Shown here: positions 1-14,400 of the stretch, piece by piece
Numbering within the stretch: the first letter of the stretch is position 1
Layout of the letters: every line of letters starts with the position of its first letter
Source: Calycina herbarum
Lineage: Eukaryota > Ascomycota > Leotiomycetes > Helotiales > Pezizellaceae
Direction: 5' to 3'
DNA: 64,000 bases
Assembly: GCA_001414485.1 (NCBI GenBank)
Contig: LLEY01000066.1
Coordinates: forward strand, 124,001-188,000
Notes under the pieces: model-generated
Told to the model about the DNA's origin: nothing
What the model saw: only the letters and a program-made list of their open reading frames with translations
Database searches by the model: none
Position numbers and translations under genes: made by a program

Positions 1-1080
1 ATTTTAGAGTCTTTTTACTTAATAATATCTTTGATTCTATTCTATAAAGTCTTAATAGAATTAAGATCAGAAGAGAATATAAGCTAAAAAATAGAGACTA
101 AGCTCTTCTCTCTTATAAAAGCTAGAGTATCTCTAGCTACGTACTCTTTAGTATTATTCTATATAACTACTAGCTCTTCTCTATATATATAATCTACTAT
201 TAAAGGTATAATATACTTATAGTAACTGTCTAACTTAATTATACTCTAAATCTTCTTCTAAAACAAGCTAGGTCCCTTCTCTAAAAGCCCTGATATCTCT
301 CTCTAGAATATCTAGCTAATCTTTCTCTATATCTTTAGCTCTATATAATTAGAAAGTAGAGCTTCTTCTTTTCTCCTCGTTACTTTAATCTTCTTATGTC
401 TACTAGGCTTAACTTATATTTCGTCTATTTAAAAGATTTAGAACTATTACTCTTCAGTCTAATTAAGATACTTATATATCTATTATAGCCGGATTATAGT
501 ATATATAGAAGTTAGCTTAGGTTTCTTAAGAGTAGTATATCGACTAAAACCTTCCTTCTTAAATACTATTTTAATAGTATAAACTTTATAGTTCTAACTA
601 AAAATCCTAGAGATTTAAGACTAAGGAGTTCTTCTATTCTTACTACTTATATACACCTATTTAATAAGCTGCTTTCTCTCTATAGAGCCGAGTAAAGAAC
701 GTCTGCTAGAACGTGTCTTTTAAGATATAACTCTATAGCGTAGAGTATATTTGACTTAATCGAGAGTAAGGTTAAGTTATAGAGCGATTTCATTAATTAT
801 CTATAGAGTATCGAAGTAGAGAGTCTGCGTACATAGTCTATTATCGCGAGTATAGTCTTTAGTAGGTGTTTTAGACGTAGAAATACTATAGTTCTTATAT
901 AATAATTATAATATAATTTAAGTGTTTTTCTTAAAGAAACTATAAGAGAATAGTATAAAGCAGTATATAGAGAGTAGAGGATTTATTAGTTAGTAGCTCT
1001 AGTTATATAGAACCTACTAGAACTACTACTACTCTTAGAGGTGCGATTATTTATCCTAAGACTAAAGTAGTCGGCTCTAC
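1..1080. other. AT-rich RIP-mutated DNA, unassigned
   Basis: No open frame survives, and CA and TG dinucleotides are almost absent, as expected after repeat-induced point mutation. The stretch is the left flank of LTR element A, so it predates that insertion. I could not match it to any of the elements recognised elsewhere in the window. It is probably an older transposon remnant. Confidence 0.6.
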
Positions 1081-1085
1081 GTAAG

Positions 1086-1548
1086 TGTAACGAAACTTAA
1101 ACGAACTAAACAAAGGTAACTAAGTCTCGAAGGTTAGTATATAGGTAAGAAGTATAGACACGATGGATTGTTTACTTAGAAGTGAACTCGTTACTTATAT
1201 TAAAGATATTAAGTAAGATTATAAGATTAATAACTAAAGTTAAGTACGAAGCTCTTATCTAATAGTAGACGTACTAGTCTTATATAGAACCTTCGTTTAT
1301 GTTTAGAGTCCTTCTTAGTAGGAGTCCTGAAGATAGAGTCTAACTCTATTTCTAGAGCTCCTTAAAACTGGACTCTATCACCTAACTGCTCCTAACCGAG
1401 TCACGTGATATAACTGTAATAAGATTCTTAGGATTATATGTCCTATTATACTTAATCCTTTCCTTCTTCTAGGGTTATAATAGTGCTTATTCTATTAGAG
1501 CGTCGCCTAGACTTCACTTTGTTACGTGCTAGCACGTGATTCGTGACA
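1086..1548 (-). repeat. Element A 3' LTR
   Basis: 463-bp terminal repeat. Because the element is coded on the minus strand, this left copy is the 3' LTR. It carries CACGTG motifs near its inner end. Differences from the right copy are mainly C/T and G/A transitions. Confidence 0.93.
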
Positions 1549-4500
1549 CTATCCTCTTCTTAGCCTAGCGTGTCCCTATGCTAGAATTCTAACCTAAATA
1601 TATTCGTCGGTAAGGCGTTAACCTTCCTTTATATATAAACATATCCTTCTTATATACTAAACGAAAAGAGCGTTTAGCTCTTACTATATAGATCGAATCC
1701 GTATAACGTCTAGCTAAGACTTGTTCTTTCTATTATAAACAATCCTGTCGATGCTTCTTAAAGCTTTCTAAATCCTCTTACTATTCTAAGTATATTTAGT
1801 TAAAAAGGTCCTATAATAGCTCTAGCTATCTTATTATTCCTGTCCCTAGGTCTTAGAAACCTATATATCGGTTTTTCTTTAGCTCTATACGTAAACGATT
1901 CCCTATTACTCCTCTAAGTCCTCTCTCTTCAAGTCCTCCTCCCGAGTCCTCTTCTACCTGGTTTCCCGCCTTCGAGATAGCTTCTTTCGTTAAATAGGTA
2001 ATTTCTAATAATATATCTCTGTCTAACCCTGGTCCCGAGTTCTAGGCAGTTCTAGGTTTTATTAGTAGAACTTCTAAAGTTCTCTTAGATAGTAGTTAAG
2101 GTTACTTTTTAGTTCTTATATATTCTCTAAATATAAGTAGTCTAACTATTTAATTAAATACCTAATCTTACTTCTAATAATCTTATAGTTAAGAATCTAT
2201 TTAACTTTGTATTTAGCGTTTAGATTAACTAGTTGAATTTCTATAAATAGAGCTAGTAGTACTCCTAGTAGTACTAGTTTAAGTAAGGATATATAGAATA
2301 CTAGGTAGATGTTTATTATCTTTAGTAGCGCTAGTTTATAATTTAAGAGTCTCTTAACTCGTTTAATTTTAAATAGTCTAAGTTTTTTATAATCTAGTTT
2401 ATTACTTAGTCTTTTTATATTAATATTCTTTTATACTAAGTAGACCTTATTCCCTTTTTTTAGTATTAGCTCCTAACTATGTCGTTTATTATAGTAGTAT
2501 ATATTCCTTTCTATTATAAATTATAAGTCTTCTATAAGTTCTTTATATAGACTCTTAATTTTTAAGATATAAATATAAGTAAGTTAGTTATTAATAGTTG
2601 TAGATAGTAGTTCTTAATATACTATTAATTTATACCTAAAGTTAGCGTAGAATAGTATAATAAGTATTATTTCTATTACTAAACTATTATAGGTAAACTT
2701 TACTAAGAGTAGTAGTTCTACCTAGTTGTTTTACTAGTAGTTTATATAATAATAAAGGTATATTTTAACTACTTAATTTATTCATTCGTTTCCTCTATTT
2801 ATTTAAGAGTAGAAAGCTATAAAGAGCTTTCTTTTTACACTTAATTATTTTATAAGAGCAATCTAAAATTTTAAAGTAAAGAGCTTATCTCTATCTAAGA
2901 TTATCTCTTTTAGTAGTTTATATCTTAAAACTACTTCTTTTAAGAATACGAATACTAATTCCTTAGCTATACTTAATTCTATATATAGTACTAGAATTAT
3001 ATATTTTATAAGCCTTTTTATAATAACTAGGATAGAATTATATTTAACTTCTATTATTAGATCTTTTAATTTTAGTAATTTAATAATAAAATCTATAGAT
3101 ACTAATTTCTAAGGTATTTATAGTATTAGAGTAGTGTTTATCTATCTATAAAAAGTATAATAGGAAGCCTTATTCCTAGTATAGGTATTATATTCTACTA
3201 TCACTTCCTTAACTATCGTAGATAACTGATTAATATAGTAGTATTATCTTATTCTCTAGAGAGTTCTACGAATTCCTTAGTATCCGTAAACAAGTATAGT
3301 ATAGTATTCCTATATAAACTTCTTAACATATAAACTAGGAACCTATAGTTTTCCTTTTATATACTAGTTATAACCTTTATATATATTTTAAATCTTATCT
3401 ATCTAGATATTATTTATTACTACTATCTTATATATAGTAAGTACTAAGTCTCTATTCTTAAGAGTTTTTAAGATTATAATCTTCTTATACTCTTTATTTC
3501 CCTTATATCTAGGTTTCTAACTAAGAGTATTAGCTTAAGTATTTAACGTCTCTTTTATATATTAAATAATAATATTAAATCCTTCTAATATTTCTAACTA
3601 TCTAGCTAATCGTCTTATTATAAGTTCCTTAGTTATTATAAACGTTTTAAGGTTTTCGTAGTTAGATAAAACTATAACTAGGTGTTTTACTAGTTATAAA
3701 TAAATTCTTTAGTATTCTAGAGCTAGTACTATAGTAAGTAGTTCCTTATTAAAAATACTATAGTTCTATTATACTAGGTTAAATATTTTAAAATAATATA
3801 TAATAAGTATAAGTTTTCTCTTTTTATTTAGTTATAGGTAAATTATATCTACTACTATATTAGAAGCGTCTATTTTAATTATACTAGGTTTATTTATATT
3901 AAAATCGTATAGAATAGGTTTTTCTATAAACTTTGCTTTAATTTTTTAAAAAGTATTCTCTATCTATTTATTCTATATAAACTTAATAGCTTTCTTAACT
4001 AGTACTAACATTAGTTTAATAATCTTTATATAGTCTTATATAAATAGATAACAAAAGTTTATAAATCTAAGGAAGGACTATATATCTTTTATATTTTCTA
4101 GTAATTTCTAATTTAAGATATTTTAGATCTTTACTAGATCTATTTCTATTTTCTCTAAGCTAAATACCTATCTTAAGAAAAGTATCTAAGTTACTCTAAA
4201 CTCGTATTTTAAGAGTTTTAACTAAGAGTTTACTTTTATAAGTTATTATAAAACTTCTCTAATATATCTTTTATATTCTTCTTCTTTTTCTAAGAAGATT
4301 AAGATATTATTTAAATAATAAATTACTATTACTCTTAAAAGATCTCTTAAAATATTATTATTTTATCTCTAATATATAGCTAGTATATTATAAAGTCTAA
4401 ATAGTATAACTATATATTTATAAAGGCTTAATAGTAAAGTAAATACTATCTTCTATTCGTCTCTAGTTTTTATTTATATAAGTTTATAAGCGTTTTATTA

Positions 4501-6016
4501 ATCTAATTTCGTAAATCGTACTACCTTACTTAACTTATCTTATAAGTATTAGCTAGGTAGTAGTAGATAAGCGTCCTTAACTATAATATAATTTACTTTC
4601 TAATAATTAATATATACTCTTCTATCTAGGTTATCTTTTTTCTTAATAATAAGTATATTTAAGGTAATTAGTAACTTAGATCTTTTAATATATCCCTTCT
4701 TAATACCTTCCTTTATATAACTCTCTATTCTCTATAGGCTTTTCTAGTTATATAACTAAAGCTTCTACTTTAAGAGGTAATAACCCTCTTTTAATTTAAT
4801 CTTATAATCTTATAAGCAATGTTCTAGTAAAGCTTATAAGTCTTCTAAGTTTTTAAACAAAGTCTTAAATTCTCTATACTATATAGGTATTTCTTTATCA
4901 GCTTTCTTACTAACCTATAGAAGACCTTAGACAAGGTGTTCTAGCGTCTTAGAAGAGGTGGCGCTAACCTCGTTCTAGCCTTATAGTTATAATTATAATC
5001 TTATATAATTATATTAACTAAAGGTTATTATTTAGGCCTTTTAATTAATATCTAGATTATGTTCTTAAATCTATAGTATACTAAGTATCGCTTTCTTACT
5101 CCCTATTTTAATTATATTAAATTATATATTTAAATAATATTCTTTAATATTAACTTTTATTAGAATAGTTTACTAATTAATAATCCTATCCTAGTAGACA
5201 ACGTCTATTCTATTAACTACCTCTAAGTAGTATAGTTTCATATTCTTAATTAGAACGCTTAGCTTTTTTAAAGCTATTAAGGAGAGGAAATTACTTATTA
5301 CTTCTAAGTTAATTATAACTCGAAGTTCCTTCCTCTTAATTTTCGTAGTTATAACTAACTAACTTTCTCTAGAGGTAGTGTTTAGCTCTCTAACTATTAG
5401 TTAGTAGAGTTCTCTTTAAACTAACTTCGTTTCTTAGTCTATGTTATATTAGTTCGTCTCTTAGAAGATTATACTAAATAATTTTCTACTTCCTAATTCC
5501 TAAAATATTACTCTAACTCTTCTAACTAAAGCGACTATAGTATACTATCCTCCTATTTCTAGTATAGCTTTCTTATAATCAGGTAGCGTACCTAAAAAAC
5601 TAGGTTTAGAGCGTTCTATAAAGTCGTTAAGACCCTGCTATTACTATAAGCTAGTTTCTTTCTAAAGATCCACGACTATCTAAATATCTCCTATCTTAAG
5701 CGTTCTAGATAGCTTGCTAGATACTGCTTATTCTAGTCTAGGTTCTTTAAATTCGATAGTTTCCCTTCTAGTAATAAGGCTTATTAATATTATTCTATCC
5801 CGCTTATTCTAAACTATTTTATAGGTAGTTAAAATACTAGAGTTAATTTCTTAAGTAGAATATAGGCTCTAGAAATCTGGTTTCTAGTATTCTATATATA
5901 CCTATCTATTCCCTTTCTTAAAGGTTCTAATAAATACCTATATCTCGCCTTATTTAAGCTAATACATTCTTAGATTCATTTCTAATAAATTAGATTCTAA
6001 TTCTAATAACTCTAAT
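1549..6016 (-). pseudogene. Element A pol remnant (RT, RNase H, integrase, chromodomain)
   Basis: Read on the minus strand this is the 3' part of a Ty3/gypsy polyprotein, wrecked by TAG/TAA codons. A chromodomain-like segment is recognisable at about 2080-2215: a KW-GYP-WEP type pattern survives after allowing for TGG-to-TAG changes. The reverse transcriptase active-site region lies near 4290-4330, where the second Asp codon reads Asn. The order chromodomain, integrase, RNase H, RT from left to right fits a minus-strand gag-pol. The segment stops at the B insertion; the upstream part resumes at 17795. Confidence 0.8.
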
Positions 6017-6288
6017 TATAACGGTACGAAACAGACAATACTATAAAAGAGGTATATAGAAGTACGTTTCGTAGAATAACATGCTTAGATACTAGGCTCT
6101 AAATACGAAGGAAAAGATCAAATTAACCTTTCCCGATACTAAGAGTAAGGGCATCTATATATAAAAGGGTTTAGATAATAATAATAGACTCGGAGGTCTA
6201 AACTGGATATTCCTAATACTCGGGTACGTATCCTGTCTAGTATATACGTAACCTTAGCAACTCTTATTCCTAATAGCGGGCTATCACA
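6017..6288 (-). repeat. Element B 3' LTR
   Basis: 272-bp LTR that ends GGCTATCACA here; its partner is 17518-17789. The start TATAACGG is a RIP-type version of TG. Confidence 0.92.
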
Positions 6289-9200
6289 TCCCCCTCTCTT
6301 AAAAAAGACTTGTCCCTAAGGCTTCGTATTATAGTCGGGGCGGTATCGGGGTTGTTTTTGGTAGTGACTTAGTTGTTAGTTCTTATCTACCTCCTATACT
6401 TAGATCTATTTAGAGAGGAGTTAGAGCAGTCCTGGTTCGTCTAGATATTTAGTATAGAAGTCCCTTAGAAGGTATAGCGAACCTTGAAAATTGTTAGTAG
6501 GATACTAGGTAGGGTCTGTATTATAACTAACCTATCTGACCTAGTATTATAGTTGTCTCTTAAAAAGTCTACTACTAAGAATTTCTTAAACTTCCTATTC
6601 TTATATACTCTAAACGATTTCTAGGGGCAGCTCTAGGGCTTCTTATCTAGGTAAGAGAGTGTTTAGATCCTTAGATAGTACGTCTATAGCGAAAACATTA
6701 TAGATTAATAATCCTTCTAGGAGTTTTAGTCTATAAGAGTGTCTTATACGTTCTAGTATTTTAAAGGGTCTAGTCTACTATTCGGCTAGCTTTCGGCTAG
6801 GTCGATTTATCTTAAGATTCCTAGTCGATAAGTAAACTCTATTACTAACGTCCTAGTCGATAGCTCTTTAGTATTAATTCGTACTATCTTATATTCTCTG
6901 CTAAGCTTTGCTTATGTTGTCTTTAGCTACGTTCTAGGCAGAGTGTATACGTGTAGCTATCTTAACTACCTTATTATAATTTAGTCGTTCCCGGGGAATA
7001 GAGGTCCTAGGAGTATTCTAATCCTACGAGGTTCGCGAATCAAGCCTAAACTTGAGCCGATATAGGGTTATACTAATAGACGAGTACGGAAGGGTTATTT
7101 ATACTCTATCTATAAGGGGGATTAACTCGCTCTAGTTATCTTAATAGTAGGTTACGAAAGGCCTTAGCCTCTGATTAATATATCGGTTTATAATCTCTGT
7201 CTAACTATCTGTTTATTTATAATAAGCTATAGAGAGCTTAAGCTTAACACTGATAATACAATAGAATTCTATCTAAAAAGCTAAGACGAATTAAGGTCCT
7301 CTATTAGACGTAATCGATTTAAGGTAGTAACTAAAATAATAGATCTATTATATAAAAAACTAGGCTAATCCTCTAGCATCGATAGTAGAGTAGTAAGGAA
7401 TAAACATCGAATCCTTTCTAAGACGGTTAATAAATACTAGTATAGTATTATATCCGTACTTATTCTTTAGAAATAACTTAAAGTCTATATATATATACTA
7501 TATCAGGTAATCTAGTACTAGTAGTAGGTAGAGGAATCCTTGTTATTTAGTCTATTAAGGATAAGAGTATCTATAAGCTCGGCAGTTAGCTACGTATAGC
7601 TTATAGTCCGAACCTATACTAACCTAGTAGTAGGCGGATGCTAGCAACTAGTATATTTTTCAAGTACTTAGGTAAGTACTAGATACTTAGTCATAAGCTT
7701 CTTAGATTAGATTTATATAGAGTTTAGTATTCCTTTTAATATAAAGCCGTCCTTTAAATAGGAGTAAATTATTAGACGAGATAGTATAACTATTCTTAAG
7801 TTCTCTACGTTCCTTCTCGAATAATTACGTATTAGCCGTCCTTAGCTTTTAAATCAGATCTAATCTAGACTTAGGGATAATATCTAACTTAATTATAGAA
7901 AGAGATATTGCTTAAAAGGTCTAAGTAAGGTTAGTATTAATTTAAGAGTTAAGCCTAATAGGTCTAAGAAGAGTACACGAGCGGCTATCTAACTTAACTT
8001 AATCTTATATTCTAATATCTTACTCCTATCTAGTTAGTATATCCGCCTTTTAATTATTCTTTCTAGACGTAAATCAGATCTAGAAATTAAAGTTAGAGAG
8101 GAATTCTATCTATCGTACTTACTTAGAAGTAAGCAGCTTTATTATTATAAAGTATTCTAAGAATCTATAGTCTAAGAAGACGTCGATATAGTTCTAATAT
8201 AATATAAGCTCGGGTCGCTATTTTCTAAACGCTTCTATAATTATAAACAGTTCCTTATCGTAGATTTCCTAGTTCGTTTTATATCCGACTAGGACGTAGG
8301 AATAGAAACCTATAAGATACTAACGATTACTATATTATTAAGAGAATATACCTACTATTACTCTATTAGAAGAGTCTATCTCTAGCTTTATAGAATATTC
8401 AAGGTCGAAGTAGTATAAGGCTTAAACTAAGAGTAGCTAGGTCTATAATTCTTCGAATACTTCTTCGTATTCAGGTGTTCACTAAAACAGCTCTAAAGGC
8501 CGCGTTATAGTAGACAGAGGTTTTGCGATTTTGCTAAAGTTCTTAATAAATTGTCTATAGAATCTATAAAAACCTAGATAAGACTTCATACCTATTACAG
8601 TACTAGGTCGGACCTAGTTTCGTAGAGGTTCCACTTTATTAGAGTCTACTTCGAGTCCTTTTATAGTTAATATATAACCGAGATATTTAACTTAAGTAAT
8701 ACTAAATTCGCTCTTTTTAATATCTACTTAAAGTCTTACTTCTTAGAGCCGATTTAGAACTATCTTTACTTACTTCTTATAATCTTTAATATTATCTAAA
8801 TAGATTAGTATATCGTCTAAGTAAGCGATATAGAAGTCATCTAGGTAGTCGATTAAGACGTCGTTTATATAACGTTAGTAGGTAGCAGGTCTGTTATAGA
8901 GTCTAAAAGGAAGGACCTTATATTTATATATTCTATACCTAGTTCTAAACGTGGTTATCTCTTCTAAGTCGGGATCTATTCAGATATAGTAGAAAGCTTA
9001 TTATATATCTAACTTAGTAAAGATCTTAGCTTTCCTTAGTCTTAAAATAAGTTCGTTGATATAAGGGATCAGGTAGAGGTTATTTCAAGTAAGAGTATTC
9101 AGTTTCTAGTAATCGATATAGAACCATAGCTTATTACTATTAGGCTTTTTAACAAAGAGTACTAGTAAGGTAAAAGAGCTATTACTATTAATAATAAATC

Positions 9201-10900
9201 CTTTATTTAAATTATCTATAAGATACTCTTTTATCGCTTATAGCTCTATAGTTAACTGTTAATATAGAAAGGAGTAAGAGGTAGGAAGAGGTTTATTTAA
9301 GGTAATTTTATAGTTATATATATAGTAAAGGGGAAGTTTATCCGAGGCTGCTTTTAAGAACACATCCTAGAATAACAAGTAATATTAAGAGAGTCGAGAC
9401 TATATTAGGTCCGTAGTCTCAGCGTTATCTAAGAGTAGAGCTGATCTTTCGTCGATAATCCGATCTAATTCGTAGATACTTATTATAAAGAACTTAGTAT
9501 TAGGTCGCTTTATATTAAAATATAAAGCATTTATACTTATTTTACTAATAAAAGAGTATAAGGTCTGATCTATCTAAGCTATACTAGTAGGTTAGAGAGT
9601 ATTCGAAGCAGAGTCGGATAAGCAGATATCAGGAGTTAATATTATAGATAATAGTAATAACTTAGCTAAGAGCTTACTATTCCTTCGCTTTTTATTTTAA
9701 TAGAGGGCGTGATCCCTTTAGTTCGTATCCGACTATATATTTAAATAAGACTTCTAGTTCTAGCTAGAAGTTAGAGAAAGTAAGATTTCCTTTCTAAAGT
9801 AAGGAGTTAGTAAGGTTCTAGCTAGCTAAATAAGTTGATTCCTAGTAAGGTCGAGGAGAATATTAAAATGTTTTAACTATTTATTTCTAATAATTAGGTC
9901 TTATTATCTAAGGTCTAGGACGATAAAGGGGTAGTTTCAGATACGACGTCGATCTAGGTTTAGATATAGTCGTATAAACTATGTTGCTTTACTCTTAATA
10001 CTACTATCGTATCTACGAATAAGCACCGAGTAGGGTAGTTTTCGAATCTATATATCTAACGATTAGGATAGCTATAAGACTAGGGGTCGATTTAAGAATA
10101 GGAATCTATTCGCTCCTATATCTATTAAGGCTCGAGTTTTAACACTGTATCTATATATACTAAGTGTTATATTCGTAAGGAATTGGTTTCCTTCTATAAG
10201 TCTAGAAAGGTTAAGATTCGATAGATTACATTTATATAGGCCTAGGAAGGAGTCCTTACCTAAGCTGCCTCGTTTTCCCTCTAATTTAGATTAGAATCGG
10301 GGTACTTTACGAGGACTTATAAGTTATCTTCGTCCGCTTCTTAGACTATTTCTTTAATACTAGGTAGCTGAGAGTAGTCGGTTTAGTAGTGCCTAGGCTT
10401 ACTATAGTAGTAGCACGTTATACTAGCTAGGACTCGGTCTAGAGTCTTTTAGCGTTCGCTAGTAGAGGTGGTTTTAAATATTCTTAAAGTAGTCTAAACA
10501 GTAGAGAAGGATCCGTGTATAAGTAGTAAGGGTTTCGGTATTAAACTAGATAAGGATTGAAAAGTAGTCTTTTTAACTAAAGTATTTATACCGACTAGCT
10601 TAGTCGTATTAGCTATATATAACTTAGCGTTTTAGCGTCGTTTCTTATCTAGGGCTAGGAGATCTGCTACTATTTTAATAAAGTTATAATTCTAACGTCT
10701 CTTAAGTATAGCGGCCGAGTTTCGTAGCTATAGTATAATTTTCTCCTATATATAAAAGAATCGTTCTAACTCTAGTATCTCTCCGAGTATAGCTATACTT
10801 GAGAAGCGACCTCTAAAGTTAGTAAACGTTTCTTTAGCGTAATCCTTTCTACCTATCTATAAGGCCTAGAAAGCGTTCTATATATCCTCTATCTCGTATC
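6289..10900 (-). pseudogene. Element B pol and part of gag (disrupted)
   Basis: Minus-strand Ty3/gypsy polyprotein. RNase H lies at about 8140-8320 and the RT catalytic YLDD region near 8820-8850, less damaged than in A. A zinc-knuckle-like Cys/His cluster in gag lies near 10380-10420. Integrase should occupy about 6.9-7.9 kb by gene order, but I did not resolve its catalytic residues. The gag is cut at 10900 by element C. Confidence 0.75.
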
Positions 10901-11141
10901 TATTAAGGGTTACACTCGTGGAATAAGTCTCGGAGTACTCCAGCGACGCATTCACGTGACCTCGCTTAGCAACGCATAGACGTAATAGAACCTTCGAGAG
11001 TACTCTTAGCAGAACCCTCTAGAATAAGTTAACTAAGTATATAAGTTAGCAAGGACTCTAGCTTAGAAAGGACAATCGAATCTTCTTATATATAGACACC
11101 TCTGTAGTTTAATTTATTAGTATTTGCTATAAGTCCTAATA
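10901..11141 (+). repeat. Element C 5' LTR
   Basis: 241-bp LTR paired with 16190-16430. The two are closely similar, and the differences seen are mostly transitions. Confidence 0.92.
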
Positions 11142-11163
11142 TTAGATTCGATTCTTAAACTAA

Positions 11164-11400
11164 CACTAGAACAACGGGCCTTTATAATAATACTAGAATA
11201 TATTAGGCTATTTTGGTAATACTAGAACACAACGGGCCTTTATAGTAACACTGGAACACATCGGGCTATTTTAGTAATACTAGAACTTAAGAGCCTTTAT
11301 AGTAATACTAGAACACATCGGGCTATTTTAGCAACACTAGAATACATCGGGCCTTTATAGCAACACTGGAACTTATAAGCTATTTTATAGTATTTACAGA
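11164..11400 (+). repeat. Short tandem repeats in the element C leader
   Basis: About six degenerate copies of a unit of roughly 30-40 bp lie just inside the 5' LTR. They alternate blocks like CACTAGAACACATCGGGC with CTTTATAGTAA or TATTTTAGTAA. They lie upstream of gag, in the untranslated leader. Confidence 0.7.
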
Positions 11401-11429
11401 ACTTACGAATAATAGAAGAACTATAAGAA

Positions 11430-14400
11430 GGCGGTATACCGAATCAGCTACCTGCCTGGTTCCTATAGTATGTTTAAGAGTAGTGGAATCAGTTAATATC
11501 TGCCTAAGAGGACGATTGTCTACGGATTACGAACGAGCAAAAGAAGGATAAGGAAGCTCGCTTACAGATGATCTATAACGATAATAAACCTGGGAAATCT
11601 CTTCCTCTGCTACTGGAATTCTACGGAGACTCGGACAAGCTAGAAGCTTAGTTATAACAAGCACGAGCTAAAATCGAAGTCGACTACTACGGATATACTA
11701 AATACGTTAAGTTTTAGGCACTTAACAGATCCTTACAGGGTAAGGCGCTCTGTAGAATAGAAGTATAGGTACGGGAACAGGGTAAGCCAGAGCTAGCTAA
11801 TAGCAGTGATTTCTTAGGTTGAGTAGAGTTTGTGTTTAGAGACCTGTAGGCTAAGGAAAGAGTGTAACGAAAGCTAGAATCCTTCTACTAAGGCTTAAGA
11901 CCATTCCTAGAGGTCTTTACAGAATAGCAAGCCCTGCTTATAGAGTCTAGAGGAGGATCTTAGCTGGATAACGTAAAAAAGGTGTCTCTTAACCGAATCC
12001 TTAGCGACGAGTTAGTTAAGGCGATGATTACAGTTCCTTCTTAACCTAACTTCGAGTCTTACTACTCTATTATTAAAGAAACGAATAACTGCTTAAAGGC
12101 TTATAAAGCTTAAATATTAAGATCTAGGGCCTAGACTCTCCTAGAAATACTATAGACCTCTTAGAAACGCTCGACGGATACTATATAGCAGGTAATAAGC
12201 GGTAATATCGCTAATAGACCGAAAGTTACTTATAAGGCATCTGTAGAGGGCATAGATTAGGAACCGGCACCTGCTAAAGTCTTAATAACTAGTACTAAGC
12301 GTGCTAAATAGGTGTTCTAGGAAGAACGAAGCAACTGTGCTCGTACTAGTCGCTGTCTTTGCTATAGAGCTACTAGTTATTTTGTTTAAGAATGTCTATA
12401 TAGACTACTAAGGCAACCTATAACAGCGGATTCGGTCTATAAACAGAAGGTAGAGGTTAAGGAAGTAGCACTAGAATTAGAAGAAGAAGACGGTGATGTC
12501 TCCTTGGATTCGGAAAACTAGTAGCTTCTGTTAGAAAGCGTAGGCAGGGGTAACGAAGAGAGTTGTTAGTAATAGACACTTAGAGACATTTTAAGTAGGA
12601 ATATATAGACGAGAAACCTCTTCTTATATCGGCTTTAGTAAATAGGGTAGCTACTTTATAAGCCTTAGTAGATTTAGGGTATTTAGTCTATAGAATTGTT
12701 TTAGACTGTTTTATCTATTACTATTAGCTCTCTTATATATAAATTATACTAAGGCATTTATAGTTAGTAGAAGGAGTATTAGAGGATACTATATCCTAAG
12801 TAGTATCTTTTAGCATAGATATTAGAAGCTACTAGCAGAAACGGGTTTATACTTACGTAGTCTCTAAGATTAAGAGTTATAAAATAATTCTAGGAAAATC
12901 TTAGTTAAGGAGAGAGCGAGCTTTACTTAACGCTGCTAAGGGATGCTTGCTCTTCTAAGACTCTAGGTTAGAAGTTTATAGTAAGCTAGAAAAGTCTTAC
13001 TCTTATAAGTAAGTAAGCACAGCTGTCTTCTACTTTCTTACAGATCGAAAACAGAAGCTACAGGTCTTTATAGTAAGCCTTATAGATATTACAAAAGCCT
13101 TAGCGGAAAAGAAGTATATAGACCTATAGACGAAGCTACCTAGCTAGATTAGCCTAGAATTCTATCTAGCATTCGATAGGAAGGAAGCAAATAAGTTACT
13201 AGTATATTATAAAGGAATTAATTATAGTATCGAGCTCTTATAGACCGAAAACGGATTAGAAGAAACAGTCCTCTAGGGGCCACTCTATAACATATTATAA
13301 GACGAGCTGTTAGTGCTCTATAAAACCCTAACAGAGTTACTAGACAAGGAATTTATTCGAGTAAGCAACTCTCTAGCAGCTACGCTAGTACTTTTCGTAC
13401 GGAAGCTAGGAGAGGGTCTACGGTTCTATTACAACTACTAAGCACTGAATAAGTTAACCTATAAGGACCGCTACTCTTTGCCTTTAATCTAAGAAACACT
13501 TAACCGGATCGAGAAAGCTAAGTAGTTTATAAAAATAGATATTATTACTACCTTTTATAAGATACGGATTAAGAAGAGAGACGAGTAGAAAACGGCTTTC
13601 TAGACACGCTTTAGGCTTTTTAAATAGCTTATTACCCCTTTTAGACTTATAAATACTCCTAGTACTTTCTAGCGGTATATTAATTATATACTTTAAGAGT
13701 TCTTAGACAACTTTGTCTTAGTATATATCGACGATGTCTTAGTCTTTATAGACGGCACCTATAACCAGTACCGCGAGTATGTCTATAAAGTAATATAAAG
13801 GCTTTAAGATACTAGGCTATAGCTTAATATTAATAAGTACGAATTTGAAGTATAGTCTATAAAGTACCTTAGGTTTATTATAGAAGCAGGGAAAGGTTTA
13901 TAAATAGACCTAGCTAAAATATAAGCTATTATAGATTAGAAAGCACTAATAATAGTAAAAGGCGTCCTTAGCTTCCTAGGATTTGCGAATTTCTATCGAC
14001 GGTTTATTAAAGACTTTTTATAGATTATAGCTCCTCTTTATAGACTCGTTAAAAAGGATATATCCTTCTAATAGATAGACGAAGCAAATAGAGCCTTCGA
14101 ACAGTTAAAGTAGGCCTTTATAGAGGCCCTAGTATTAGCTTAGTTTAACCTAGATTACGAGACGGTCTTAGAGACAGACTCCTCTAGATATTACTTAGGA
14201 GGCGTGCTCTCTTAAGTAAAGAATAGCGTCTTACAGCCTGTAGCCTTCTTCTTAAAGAAACACACACCTGCTAAATATAATTACCTAATATATAATAAAG
14301 AGTTATTAGCTATTATTCGTTACCTTAAGAAATAGAAAGCGGAGTTAAAAAGTATTAGGCAGTTTATAGTACTTATAGATTATAAGAATCTTAAGTACTT

